Assembly: GCA_020160805.1 (NCBI GenBank)
Contig: JAIUPO010000022.1
Coordinates: 1-62,667, forward strand
Direction of reading: 5' to 3'
DNA from: Actinomycetota bacterium
GTDB taxonomy: Bacteria > Actinomycetota > Actinomycetes > Actinomycetales > Dermatophilaceae
DNA length: 62,667 bases
Part shown: one piece after another, positions 7,949-16,683 of the stretch
Layout: each line of letters starts with the position of its first letter
How positions within the stretch are numbered: position 1 is the first letter of the stretch
Made by a program: the position numbers and the translations under genes
Notes under the pieces: model-generated
What the model was told of the DNA's origin: nothing
The model's database searches: none
Seen by the model: only the letters and a program-made list of their open reading frames with translations

Positions 7949-9706
7949 TCAATCGGCTCTCAGCCGCTGCAGCCGAGCACCGAGCAAACCGACGCGGGCG
8001 GCATTGCCCGGCAACTCGACATACCGCTGCCCGAAGCGCGCGAGCAGCGCATCGTCCAGCCGGCGGACGGCGGCGGCGGGGAAGCGATAGCCAAGCTGGC
8101 CCGATAGCGCGCCCTCATCGACCTCGGCCAAGACCGCAGCGAGATCGGGCAGCCGGGTGATGCCGAGTTCGGCGATCAGCCCGGCCATCCAGACATAGTG
8201 ATCCTCGCGGGACCATCCAGCATCGCGATAGTGCCCGGCGAGGAAGGCCGCCAGGTCGCGCCCGGTCAGCGTGCCCACCTCGGTCGACTCCGCGATCTCG
8301 ACGTCCTGCTGCAATTGCTCCTGGATGGCGCTGAACTGCTCGTCGGCCAGCTCCAGCAGCCCCGCGGTCAGCGTGAAGCGCCGGTCGAGATCGCGCGCGT
8401 GCGCCGCCGGGATGCTGCCCTTGTAGCGGATGGCGTGTTCATACTCAGCCCAGGCATGCTGCAAGACCGTCCGCACCTGAACCTGCGCCTGCCGACCCGC
8501 GAGCAGCGACCGCAACTCGGCGTCCGGATCGTCGTCGGGCAGGGCGACTTGTAGGTGGCGGCTGGCATACCCGAAGCGCCCCTCACGAGCGGTCTCCCGA
8601 CCCATATCCCGATCGTCGAGGAGCACCAGCTCGTCGGCGAGCAACTCAGCGACAGCGGCCACATCGCTGCGCAGATAGGTGATCACCCGCACGCCGATCT
8701 GGTCGGTGATCCCCGTCAGCGGCTCGGCATACAGCGGCGCGCCGTCCTTGCTGCGCGCGGCCTTCTCCGCGAAGGACTCGATGCTCTTGGCCCGCCCCGT
8801 CACCGAGAGATAGTTGATGCCCGCCTCGTCGAGGATGCCGCGCACGAAGTCGAGGTATGCCGCCGCCGCCCGCTGCAGATCGGCATACCCATCGCGGTAG
8901 TCCCGCACCGCCGCATCGACGATCCGGTCCCGCCCGGGGGTGCGTGCCGGACGCGGCCCCGGCAGATGATCCGCCGGCAGGGTCGGCGTGAGGATCTGCC
9001 CGCTCTCGGGCTCGCCATAGGCCGTCAGCCGCTCCGGCGCCACCGCCGCCAGGCGCGCGAGATAGGCGCAGAGCACCGCATCGACCAGATCCTCGCCGCG
9101 GCGCAAATCGGCCTTCGTGCCCGCCGCAGCGATCGATCGCACGAGGTCACGCCACACCGGCACGTCGAGGTCCACCCGCGGTGATGCCCCGGAGAGGGAT
9201 TCCAATAGTTGGGTTAGTCGCAGCAGCTCGCCGCGCATCGCCACCAGCGAGCGTCCCGGCTTGTTCTTGTATTTCAGGGTCCGGCCGAGCCGGAAGAGCG
9301 AGATGCACGCCGCGTGCGGATAGACCTCGATCGCCCGTCGAGGCAGTGAGAGATCGGTCGACACCACCAGCCCCAGCGCCTCGGAAAGCCGAGCCGCGCG
9401 CGACTGCTGGCCCGCGAACTCGGGACGCGCGGTGTTCGTCGGGTGAGCACCGGCATCGAAACGCGCGAAGTCGGCGCTTAGCGCCCGCTCGGCCGGCCGG
9501 GCGCCCGAGGCATTGGTGACCACGAGCGGCGCATCGATGGCCACGACGCAGGGGCCCTCGGCATACGGCTCGAGCACGGCGAGGATCTCGACATCGTCGA
9601 TGGCACCCGCGAGCGCGACCAGCGTGCCGCCCTCATCGAGGACGGCGATGCCGGTCTGGGCGCGTTCGCCCCAGGCGAGATCGATGCCGATGCTGTGCAC
9701 GGGCAT
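7949..9706 (-). CDS. DUF429 domain fused to a RelA/SpoT-type alarmone synthetase
   Basis: One uninterrupted 585-residue frame holds two domains. Residues 1 to about 240 are a DUF429 domain (HSIGIDLAWGER, VVAIDAPLVV, LVDAVLCAYLA), a predicted RNase H-like fold. Residues about 275-480 are a (p)ppGpp synthetase: VTGRAKSIESFAEKA (about 300), DQIGVRVITYL (about 332), FGYASRHLQVAL and AQVQVRTVLQHAWAEYEHAIRYK (about 400-420). These carry the usual ATP and GTP binding residues. No HD hydrolase, TGS or ACT domain is present, so the synthetase half is of the small alarmone synthetase type. A helical tail of about 100 residues follows. It stands alone, divergent from the lipid operon. What DUF429 adds is unknown. 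Confidence 0.85.
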   Translation of the reverse strand: MPVHSIGIDLAWGERAQTGIAVLDEGGTLVALAGAIDDVEILAVLEPYAEGPCVVAIDAPLVVTNASGARPAERALSADFARFDAGAHPTNTARPEFAGQQSRAARLSEALGLVVSTDLSLPRRAIEVYPHAACISLFRLGRTLKYKNKPGRSLVAMRGELLRLTQLLESLSGASPRVDLDVPVWRDLVRSIAAAGTKADLRRGEDLVDAVLCAYLARLAAVAPERLTAYGEPESGQILTPTLPADHLPGPRPARTPGRDRIVDAAVRDYRDGYADLQRAAAAYLDFVRGILDEAGINYLSVTGRAKSIESFAEKAARSKDGAPLYAEPLTGITDQIGVRVITYLRSDVAAVAELLADELVLLDDRDMGRETAREGRFGYASRHLQVALPDDDPDAELRSLLAGRQAQVQVRTVLQHAWAEYEHAIRYKGSIPAAHARDLDRRFTLTAGLLELADEQFSAIQEQLQQDVEIAESTEVGTLTGRDLAAFLAGHYRDAGWSREDHYVWMAGLIAELGITRLPDLAAVLAEVDEGALSGQLGYRFPAAAVRRLDDALLARFGQRYVELPGNAARVGLLGARLQRLRAD

Positions 9707-9734
9707 ACCCTCCCACGGGCCACCGACAACCCCC

Positions 9735-9750
9735 GGTGAGCGGGCTCACC
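9735..9750. promoter_or_regulatory. Palindrome in the divergent promoter region
   Basis: GGTGAGC GG GCTCACC is a perfect 7-bp inverted repeat with a two-base spacer. It lies between the divergent starts of the DUF429-synthetase gene (9706) and the wax ester synthase gene (9808). Position and symmetry suit a repressor operator. No linked regulator gene identifies the protein that would bind it. Confidence 0.4.
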
Positions 9751-9807
9751 CCACCTGCTGGGACGGGAAGTTGACCGCGCGTCTACTACCAAAGGATTCT
9801 TGTCCGC

Positions 9808-11436
9808 ATGACACCGACGGGCCAGGTCCCCATGACCACCGCCGACCACTTCCTGCATCGCAGCGAGGGCAACCCGCGCCTGCGCTCTTCCTATATGAGC
9901 GTCGAGATTCTGGACCGCGTCCCCGACTGGGAGCGCTTCCTGCAGGTCTTCGAATCGGCCTCGCGCGAGGTAGCGCGGCTGCGGCAGCGAGTCGTCTCGC
10001 CGACCGCGCCGACGACCGCCCCGCGCTGGGTGATCGATGCGGACTTCGACCTGCGCTATCACGTGCGCCGCGTCCGGCTGCCCGGCTCGGGATCGCACCG
10101 CGAACTGCTCGACTTCGCCGAGCAGTTGTCGATGACGCCCTTGGAGCTGACCCGGCCGCTGTGGCGGGTCACCCTCGTCGAGGGGCTCGACGGCGGTGCC
10201 GCGGCGATGCTGGTCCAGATGTCCCACGCGGTCAGCGATGGCATGGGCGGGATCGAGCTGTTCGGCGCCCTCTATGACCTGACCCGCGACGGCCGCGAAC
10301 GCCCGGTCGTCGAATTGCCGGTCCCGCACGATCTGGAGCCGCGCGATCTGACCATCCAGGGCGTCAAGGAAGCGCCCGGCCGGGCCCTCGGGTTCGCCAA
10401 GTCGGTGCTGGGTCTGGGGATCAAGGTCGCCAGTGATCCGGTCGGGAGCGTCACCGGCGCCGCCGGGTATGCCGCCTCGCTGCGCCGGGTCTTGGGCGCG
10501 GTCGGCGAGGCCGCCCCATCGCCACTGCTCGCGGGCCGCGGCCTGCGCCGTCGCGCCATCACCCTCGAGATCGACCTGCCGACTCTCAAAGCCGCCGGCA
10601 AGGCCCTCGGCGGGTCGGTCAATGACGCCTATCTCGCCGCGATGACCGGCGGGCTGCGCCGCTACCACGAGGGCCTGGGTGTGCCGGTCGCTCACCTCCC
10701 ACTGGCCATCCCGGTCAGCCTGCGTAGCGAGGGCGACACTGCTGGCGGCAATCAGTGGACCGGCCTGATCCTCCCGGCCCCGGTTGGGGAGGCCGATCCC
10801 GCGGCGCGCATCCACGCCATCCGCGAACTCGTGCAGACCCGCCGTGCCGAGCCCGCCCTAGACGTCATGGGCGTCGTCTCGACGGTCACCTCGGTGCTTC
10901 CTGATCTCATCGTGGACCCGCTGCTCGGCGTCGTCCCGCCGGCGGATGTCCAGTGCAGCAATGTCATGTCGTATCCCGGGCCGACCTTTATCGCGGGTGC
11001 GCAGATCGTCGCGCAGTACGGCCTCGGACCGGTCCCTGGCGTCGGGATGATGGCGGTGATGATCACCCGCCTCGGCCGGGCGTTCATCGGAGTTCGTTAT
11101 GACACAGCGTCTTTCACCGACGACGAGTTGTTGGAGCGCTCGCTGACCGAGGGTTTCGACGAGGTCTTCGCCGCCGCCGGTGTCACCCGGCCGTTGGCCG
11201 GGTCGCGACCCGCGGCCAAGAAGGCCGCCGTCCGCCTCGCCCCTGCCGGCCGCGCCCCCGCCCGCAAGTCGGCAGCCGCCACGGCTGCTCCTAGCAAGGC
11301 CGCTCCCAGCAAGGCCGCGACGAGCTCAGCCTCGACGAAGCGGGCCGCGACGACGAAGTCGGGGACGAACAAGACGGGCACCACCAAGGCCGCGAAGACC
11401 AGCGCCGCGAAGAAGTCCGTGAGGAAGGCCCGATGA
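9808..11436 (+). CDS. Wax ester synthase/diacylglycerol acyltransferase with a histone-like tail
   Basis: The 542-residue protein is of the bacterial WS/DGAT family, which esterifies acyl-CoA to diacylglycerol or fatty alcohols at the membrane and lipid droplet surface. The catalytic HxxxDG motif is HAVSDG at about residues 139-144. VNDAYLAAMTGGLRRY and the late GVMMAVMITRLGRAFIGVRYD stretch fit the family. The last 75 residues (from about 467) are an Ala/Lys/Pro/Thr/Ser tail with motifs such as AKKAAVR and TSAAKKSVRKAR, like the tails of actinobacterial HU proteins and histone H1. An internal ATG at 9832 (MTTADHFLHRSE) is an alternative start that fits the family better. Its stop overlaps the HAD-PlsC gene by four bases. 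Confidence 0.88.
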   Translation: MTPTGQVPMTTADHFLHRSEGNPRLRSSYMSVEILDRVPDWERFLQVFESASREVARLRQRVVSPTAPTTAPRWVIDADFDLRYHVRRVRLPGSGSHRELLDFAEQLSMTPLELTRPLWRVTLVEGLDGGAAAMLVQMSHAVSDGMGGIELFGALYDLTRDGRERPVVELPVPHDLEPRDLTIQGVKEAPGRALGFAKSVLGLGIKVASDPVGSVTGAAGYAASLRRVLGAVGEAAPSPLLAGRGLRRRAITLEIDLPTLKAAGKALGGSVNDAYLAAMTGGLRRYHEGLGVPVAHLPLAIPVSLRSEGDTAGGNQWTGLILPAPVGEADPAARIHAIRELVQTRRAEPALDVMGVVSTVTSVLPDLIVDPLLGVVPPADVQCSNVMSYPGPTFIAGAQIVAQYGLGPVPGVGMMAVMITRLGRAFIGVRYDTASFTDDELLERSLTEGFDEVFAAAGVTRPLAGSRPAAKKAAVRLAPAGRAPARKSAAATAAPSKAAPSKAATSSASTKRAATTKSGTNKTGTTKAAKTSAAKKSVRKAR

Positions 11437-12878
11437 GCCCCGCACCCCGCATACCCGGGACCGTGGCGGAAGTCCTCGGCTCGCCCGAGGGCCCGGAGGT
11501 CTGCGCCTTTTTCGATGTCGACGGCACCCTGGTGGCCGGCTTCACGGTGAACATCTACACCAAGGAGGGCCTGCGCAATCGCGATATCGGGGTCCTCGAC
11601 ATGCTGCGGATGCTCAGCCTGTCGTTGAGCTATCAGGTCGGCGCCTCGCCATTCGAGGATGTCGTGCAAGAAGCCTCGGGCGTCTTCAAGGGGCGAACCC
11701 TCGAGGAACTGCACGAGCTCGGCGGTCAGGTCTTCGACAAGAAGGTCGCCGACCTGCTCTACACCGAGACGCGCGCCATGGTCCGTGCCCACCAAGAGCG
11801 TGGCCACCGGGTGGTCCTGTGCTCGTCGGCGACGAGTATGCAGGTCCAGCCGGTCGCCGACCATCTCGGCGTTGACGAGGTGGTCTGCAACCAGTTCGAG
11901 GTGGGCGAGGACGGTCTACTCACCGGGCGCCTCGTGGAGCCGGTGATTTGGGGCGAGGGCAAGGCAACTGCTGCGCAGCGATATGCCCGCACCCACGGCA
12001 TCGACCTCTCGCGCGCCTATTTCTACGCCGACGGTGACGAGGATGTCGCCCTGATGCACATGGTCGGCAACCCCCGCCCCACCAATCCGGGACCCGGCCT
12101 GACGAAGGTTGCGAAGCGTCGCGGGTGGCCGATCACTCGGCATACCAGCCGCGGCATCGACGGCCGAGAGTCGTTGGTGCGCAACATCATCGGCGCTTCT
12201 ACGCTCGGGCCGATCACCGCTGGGGCAGCCGCTTTCGGGCTGCTGACGCGCAACAAGCGCAAGGGCCTCAATGTCATCACCGGTCTGTGGCCGAGGTTGC
12301 TCATCGAAGCCCAGGGCGTCCGGCTCAAGGTAGTCGGAGAGGCAAATGCTGCGGCTCGCCCGGCGGTCTTCATCTTCAACCACCGCACCGCGATGGACAC
12401 CTTCATCGTGGCCGCGGTGGTCAAGACCGACTTCACCGGGGTCGCCAAGGCGGAGCTGAAGAAGAACCCGCTCTTCGCGACGATTGGCCGGGCGATGGAT
12501 ATCGCCTTCGTCGATCGCGGCAACACCGAGTCCGCCGTGGCGACGATGCAAGATGTCGAGCGGCTCACCGAGAAGGGCGTCTCGATTGTCGTCTCGCCGG
12601 AGGGTCACCGCTATGACACGCAAGAGGTTGGGCCGTTCAAGAAGGGCGCCTTCCGGATGGCGAAATCCGCTGGGGTGCCAGTCATTCCGATCGTGCTGCG
12701 CAATGCCGATGAGGTCGCGGCCCGCGACTCGATGACGGTCAATCCGGGCACGGTCGACGTCGCGATCTTGCCGCCGATCTCCCTGGACGACTGGGAGTTG
12801 GACGACTTCACCGAGCGCATCGAGCAGGTGCGCCAGCAGTTCATCGACACCCTGCGTGATTGGCCGACCGAAGGATGA
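11433..12878 (+). CDS. HAD-IB phosphatase fused to 1-acylglycerol-3-phosphate acyltransferase (PlsC)
   Basis: The 481-residue fusion starts with a HAD-IB hydrolase: motif I FFDVDGTLVAGFT (about residues 24-36), motif II LCSSAT and motif III with YADGDEDVALM. From about residue 290 comes a PlsC acyltransferase with block 1 NHRTAMDTF (about 315) and block 3 VSPEGHRYD (about 388). The PlsC part makes phosphatidic acid. The HAD part may act on a phosphorylated lipid or serine-like substrate. The same fusion occurs in mycobacteria (Rv2483c) beside a WS/DGAT gene and plsB2. Gene overlaps of four bases on both sides argue for one transcript dedicated to glycerolipid and storage-lipid synthesis. Confidence 0.9.
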   Translation: MSPAPRIPGTVAEVLGSPEGPEVCAFFDVDGTLVAGFTVNIYTKEGLRNRDIGVLDMLRMLSLSLSYQVGASPFEDVVQEASGVFKGRTLEELHELGGQVFDKKVADLLYTETRAMVRAHQERGHRVVLCSSATSMQVQPVADHLGVDEVVCNQFEVGEDGLLTGRLVEPVIWGEGKATAAQRYARTHGIDLSRAYFYADGDEDVALMHMVGNPRPTNPGPGLTKVAKRRGWPITRHTSRGIDGRESLVRNIIGASTLGPITAGAAAFGLLTRNKRKGLNVITGLWPRLLIEAQGVRLKVVGEANAAARPAVFIFNHRTAMDTFIVAAVVKTDFTGVAKAELKKNPLFATIGRAMDIAFVDRGNTESAVATMQDVERLTEKGVSIVVSPEGHRYDTQEVGPFKKGAFRMAKSAGVPVIPIVLRNADEVAARDSMTVNPGTVDVAILPPISLDDWELDDFTERIEQVRQQFIDTLRDWPTEG

Positions 12879-15232
12879 GTGACGTGGTCGAAACCGCTCC
12901 GACGAAGGTCGTCATCGCCGTGACGCGCACCGCCGTCGAGGACCGCCTGGTGCGCGCGAAAGTTGCCGAGGTATGGGGCTCCGGCGCCGACGCCCCCGAG
13001 GTCTTCACGGTGCCGCGTGGTTCCTCGATGTCCGGTGAGGTCGCCGCCCTCAGCGCGCGACTGGCCGGCAGTGATGCCGAGTTGATCCCGATGGGCGTGA
13101 CCTGGCTGCCGTCGGAGCACACCGACGGCGAGCGCAAGGTTCGTCTCGTCGATGTCGTGCGTGGACAGAACCCTTATAAGCCAAATCCCCGCCAGCAGAA
13201 CCAGATTGCGCGTCGTGAACCCGACCGTGGGCGCGTCATCGAGGGCGTTCCGGCGAGCATCGAGACCTTGCGTGCCCGCTTTGCCGAGGGCGGCAAGGAT
13301 CCAGCCGTCGAGGGCGATTCGTTCGCGCGCTTCGTGGCGCGCCGGGCCCGGCTGTCGCTGCAACGAGCCGACGCGCAACTGCTCGGACCGCAGTTCAAGT
13401 CGGCCAAACTCGTCAAGGACGAGATCCTCGCGAACCGGCACTTCCAGGAGGGCTTGGCGCAGATCCGCGCCGAGCTCGGCCCGAAAGCCGTCACCGACGA
13501 AAAGGTCGATGAGATCCTCGAGGAACTCGCGACCGGCTGGGGGCGCTTCTTCATCGATGTCTTCCCACGCGTCGGCCGGGCGGTCTATCAGCGCGGCTTC
13601 GAGCAAAAGATCGACAGCCTGCCGGAGGAGATTGAGCGACTCCGTCGCACGATGGCCGAGCGACCGGTCATCTTCTTGTGGTCGCACCGGTCCAATCTCG
13701 ATACCCCCGTCCTGTCAGTGTCCTTGCACGAGAACGGACTTCCGCTCCCGCACATGTTCGCGGGCATCAACATGGCGTTCGGTCCGATGGGCGCGATCAT
13801 GCGTCGCGCGGGCGTCATCTTCATCCGCCGCAGCATTGGTGACCCGCTCTACAAGTTCATGCTCAAGGAGTTCGTCGGCTATCTCGCCGAGAAGCGCTTC
13901 AACCTCTCCTGGTCCATCGAGGGCACGCGCTCGCGGACCGGGAAGATGCTGCCGCCGAAGCTCGGGCTGCTCTCCTTCGCCGCGGAGCCCTATGTCGAGG
14001 GTCGCTCCGATGACATTGCGCTGCAGCCGGTCGCCATCACCTTCGACCAATTGCACGAAGTCGGGGAGTATGCCGAGTACGCCCAGGGCGGCAAGAAGAC
14101 CGCCGAGGGCTTCTCATGGCTCTACAACTTCATCAAGGCCCAGGGACAAAATCACTACGGCAAGATCTACATTCGCTATCCCGAGCCGGTCTCGATGCGT
14201 TCGATCATGGGTCCGCCCAATGGGGAGATCGCGCAGGATCCCGACAAGCGCCGCTTGGCCCTGCAGAAGATGGCCTTCGAGGTGGCCTGGCGGGTCAACA
14301 AGGCCGCGCCCGTCACGCCGACCGCGCTCGTGACGGCCATCTTGCTCGGCGCGCAGGGAGTGGCGATGACGTCCGCCCAGGTGACGGCGGGCGTCGCGCC
14401 GATCCTCGACTATCTCGACGAACTCGTTGTGCCACAAGCAGATTCCGTCGCCAACTTGCGCACTGTGGCGGGCGTCGAGCAGGTGCTCTCGGCGCTCGCC
14501 GCGTCCGGGACCGTGACCCGGGTGCCGGGGTCACGGCATACGGTCTGGCAGATCACCGAGAAGCAGCAACTGGCCGCGACCTTCTATCGCAACTCGATCA
14601 TTCACGTCTTCCAACTTGGCGCGATCTGCGAGATCGCGCTCGTCCTCGCCAGCCGTCAGGCGCAACCTGGCGCCGACCGGCTTGACGTCTTTTGGCGGCA
14701 GGTGGAGCGGCTTCGTGATCTGCTGAAGTTCGACTTCTACTTCCAGGAAAAGTCGGTCTACCGCAAAGAGATCGAGCAGCAGATGGCGACCGCCGATCCG
14801 GAGTGGCAAGCGCGTCTGGTCGATCCCGGCTTTGAGATCGAGACCTATCTGCGCAGCCGCGTTCCACTTGTGGCGCCGTTCACGATCCGGCCCTTCTTCG
14901 AGTCCTACGGCATCATCGCCGATGTGCTGGCGCACCAGCCGGCGGGCGGCGAACTGGACAAGGCCGCGATCACCAAAGAGGCGCTGGCCTATGGGCAGCA
15001 ATTGCTCGCCCAGCGACGCATCGCCTCCGCGGAGCCGGTGTCGGCCCTGCTCTTCGCGACCGGTCTGCAACTCGCCGAGAACCAGGGCGTGCTCAAGGAC
15101 GGTCCCGACCGGGCCGAGCGGGCGCTGACTTTCGAGAAGGAACTCAGCGAGATCCTCGCCGCGATGGAGTTGATCGGCCGCGTGGCCTCGACGATCTTCA
15201 CCGAGCAGTTGCGCGCCTCACGTCACGACTGA
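12875..15232 (+). CDS. plsB: Glycerol-3-phosphate 1-O-acyltransferase
   Basis: The 785-residue protein catalyses the first acylation of glycerol 3-phosphate at the membrane. The PlsB acyltransferase blocks are visible: HRSNLDTP (about residues 270-277, catalytic His and Asp), the substrate-binding stretch GVIFIRRS, WSIEGTRSRTGK (about 347) and LQPVAITFDQL. Length and the long C-terminal helical part agree with PlsB rather than PlsC or PlsY. I take ATG 12875 (MSDVVETAP), which overlaps the HAD-PlsC stop. It is the third gene of the storage-lipid operon. Its last ten bases overlap the 3' end of the convergent aminotransferase gene. Confidence 0.9.
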   Translation: MSDVVETAPTKVVIAVTRTAVEDRLVRAKVAEVWGSGADAPEVFTVPRGSSMSGEVAALSARLAGSDAELIPMGVTWLPSEHTDGERKVRLVDVVRGQNPYKPNPRQQNQIARREPDRGRVIEGVPASIETLRARFAEGGKDPAVEGDSFARFVARRARLSLQRADAQLLGPQFKSAKLVKDEILANRHFQEGLAQIRAELGPKAVTDEKVDEILEELATGWGRFFIDVFPRVGRAVYQRGFEQKIDSLPEEIERLRRTMAERPVIFLWSHRSNLDTPVLSVSLHENGLPLPHMFAGINMAFGPMGAIMRRAGVIFIRRSIGDPLYKFMLKEFVGYLAEKRFNLSWSIEGTRSRTGKMLPPKLGLLSFAAEPYVEGRSDDIALQPVAITFDQLHEVGEYAEYAQGGKKTAEGFSWLYNFIKAQGQNHYGKIYIRYPEPVSMRSIMGPPNGEIAQDPDKRRLALQKMAFEVAWRVNKAAPVTPTALVTAILLGAQGVAMTSAQVTAGVAPILDYLDELVVPQADSVANLRTVAGVEQVLSALAASGTVTRVPGSRHTVWQITEKQQLAATFYRNSIIHVFQLGAICEIALVLASRQAQPGADRLDVFWRQVERLRDLLKFDFYFQEKSVYRKEIEQQMATADPEWQARLVDPGFEIETYLRSRVPLVAPFTIRPFFESYGIIADVLAHQPAGGELDKAAITKEALAYGQQLLAQRRIASAEPVSALLFATGLQLAENQGVLKDGPDRAERALTFEKELSEILAAMELIGRVASTIFTEQLRASRHD

Positions 15233-16419
15233 TCCTTCGCGAGCCGGTCCTGGAAGGCGAGGATGCGCTCGATCGCGGCAGCCACCGGGCCCGGCCCGGA
15301 GGCCAGCGAGAGGCGGACATACTCGCCACCGTGGACCCGGTCGAAGTCGACGCCGGGCGTCAGCGCGACATCCTCTTCGGCGAGTAGCGCGGCGCACCAG
15401 GCGACTGAATCGGCATACGGCCCAAGCTGATTCGCGATGCCCGCGTAGACGTAGAAGGCACCATCGGCCGGCGCCACGCCGGTCCACCCGAGCCGCGGGA
15501 GAGCCTCGAGCACGAGTCGGCGGGCTTCGGCGAAGCCGGTGACGGCGGCCTCGCACTCGGCATACGCCGCCTCGGTGAAGCCGGCGATGGCGGCGTGCTG
15601 CGCGGGGACCGGCGCGCAGAGCGCGAGGTTCCCGGCGAGCGCGTCAATGCGCGGCGCGAGGTCCTGCGGCATGAGCAGCCAGCCAAGGCGCCAGCCGGTC
15701 ATACCCCAGAACTTGCTGAAGGAGGAGACGACGAGGGAGGCGTCGTCATACGACCAGGCACACGTGCCGGTGGAGCCGGTGTAGCTCACGCCGTGGTAGA
15801 TCTCGTCGCTGACGACGCGCACCCCGGCGGCGTGGCACCACGCGAGCAACTCGCGCATCTGCTCCTGCGGAATCATCGTGCCGGTCGGGTTGGCGGGGCT
15901 CGCGAGGACCACGCCGGCGAGCGGGCGTTGCGCGTGGGCGCGCTGGAGCAACTCGACCGTGGGCTGGAAGCGCACCTCGGCTCCAGTGTCCAGTTCGACG
16001 ACCTCGCACCCGAGCGAGCGCAGGATGTTGACATAGGCCGGGTATCCCGGCCGCGCGACCGCCACCTTGTCGCCGTGGTCGAAGGCCGCGAGGAATGCCA
16101 GGAGGAAACCACCGGAACTGCCGGTGGTCAAGCAGATGCGGTCGGGATCGAGGTCGAGGTCATACCAGCGGCGATAGTGGGAAGCAAGCGCCTCACGAAG
16201 GGGGCGTATGCCGCGAGTCTCGCTGTAGCCCAACGGAATCGCTCCGCTCATGGCGTATGCCGCCGCCTCCCGGACCGCCGTCGGCGCCCCTTGGCCCGGC
16301 TCGCCCGCGCACAGGTTAATGACATCGCGACCCTCCGCCCGCGCCGCGGCCACTGCCTGAAGCACGGTCATGACCGTGAAGGCCGGGACGTCCGAGCGGG
16401 CGGAGGGTTGGCGCGTCAT
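15223..16419 (-). CDS. PLP-dependent class I/II aminotransferase
   Basis: The 398-residue fold-type I aminotransferase has the Schiff-base lysine in SFSKFWGMTGWRLGW (Lys about residue 235), ASPANPTGTMIP with the conserved Asn, and SDEIYHGVSY. These are features of the aspartate/alanine aminotransferase subgroup I-gamma. The amino donor cannot be told from sequence. The ATG at 16419 (MTRQPSA) is chosen over a TTG four codons upstream. The gene converges on plsB and shares ten bases with it. No pathway neighbours are present. Confidence 0.85.
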   Translation of the reverse strand: MTRQPSARSDVPAFTVMTVLQAVAAARAEGRDVINLCAGEPGQGAPTAVREAAAYAMSGAIPLGYSETRGIRPLREALASHYRRWYDLDLDPDRICLTTGSSGGFLLAFLAAFDHGDKVAVARPGYPAYVNILRSLGCEVVELDTGAEVRFQPTVELLQRAHAQRPLAGVVLASPANPTGTMIPQEQMRELLAWCHAAGVRVVSDEIYHGVSYTGSTGTCAWSYDDASLVVSSFSKFWGMTGWRLGWLLMPQDLAPRIDALAGNLALCAPVPAQHAAIAGFTEAAYAECEAAVTGFAEARRLVLEALPRLGWTGVAPADGAFYVYAGIANQLGPYADSVAWCAALLAEEDVALTPGVDFDRVHGGEYVRLSLASGPGPVAAAIERILAFQDRLAKDQS

Positions 16420-16458
16420 AGGGCTAGGCAATCACATCGCCCCCGAGGTGCTCGCGGC

Positions 16459-16683
16459 TCACTCCGCCTCGACCGAGAAGAGGTCGCCGATGCCGCACTG
16501 AAGGACATCGCAGATCGCGGTCAAGGTGCTGAAGCGGACCGCCTTGGCGCGATTGTTCTTCAGGATGGAGAGGTTGACGACGGTGACGCCGACGGCATCC
16601 GCGAGGGCTGCGAGCGTCATATCTCGTTGCTGCAGAAGGTGATCGAGATGGCAGATCACGCGATGGGGCTCGTCGACCGGCAT
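16459..16683 (-). CDS. Small XRE-family regulator paired with DUF2975
   Basis: This 74-residue protein is little more than a helix-turn-helix of the YozG/HTH_26 type (MTLAALADAVGVTVVNLSILKNNRAKAVRFSTLTAICDVLQC). It is coded directly after a DUF2975 membrane protein, with a one-base overlap at 16683. This two-gene arrangement is very common in Firmicutes and Actinobacteria. It probably represses its own operon at the TATCGAC operators upstream of the DUF2975 gene. It has no sensor domain, so the membrane partner may supply the signal. Confidence 0.88.
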   Translation of the reverse strand: MPVDEPHRVICHLDHLLQQRDMTLAALADAVGVTVVNLSILKNNRAKAVRFSTLTAICDVLQCGIGDLFSVEAE

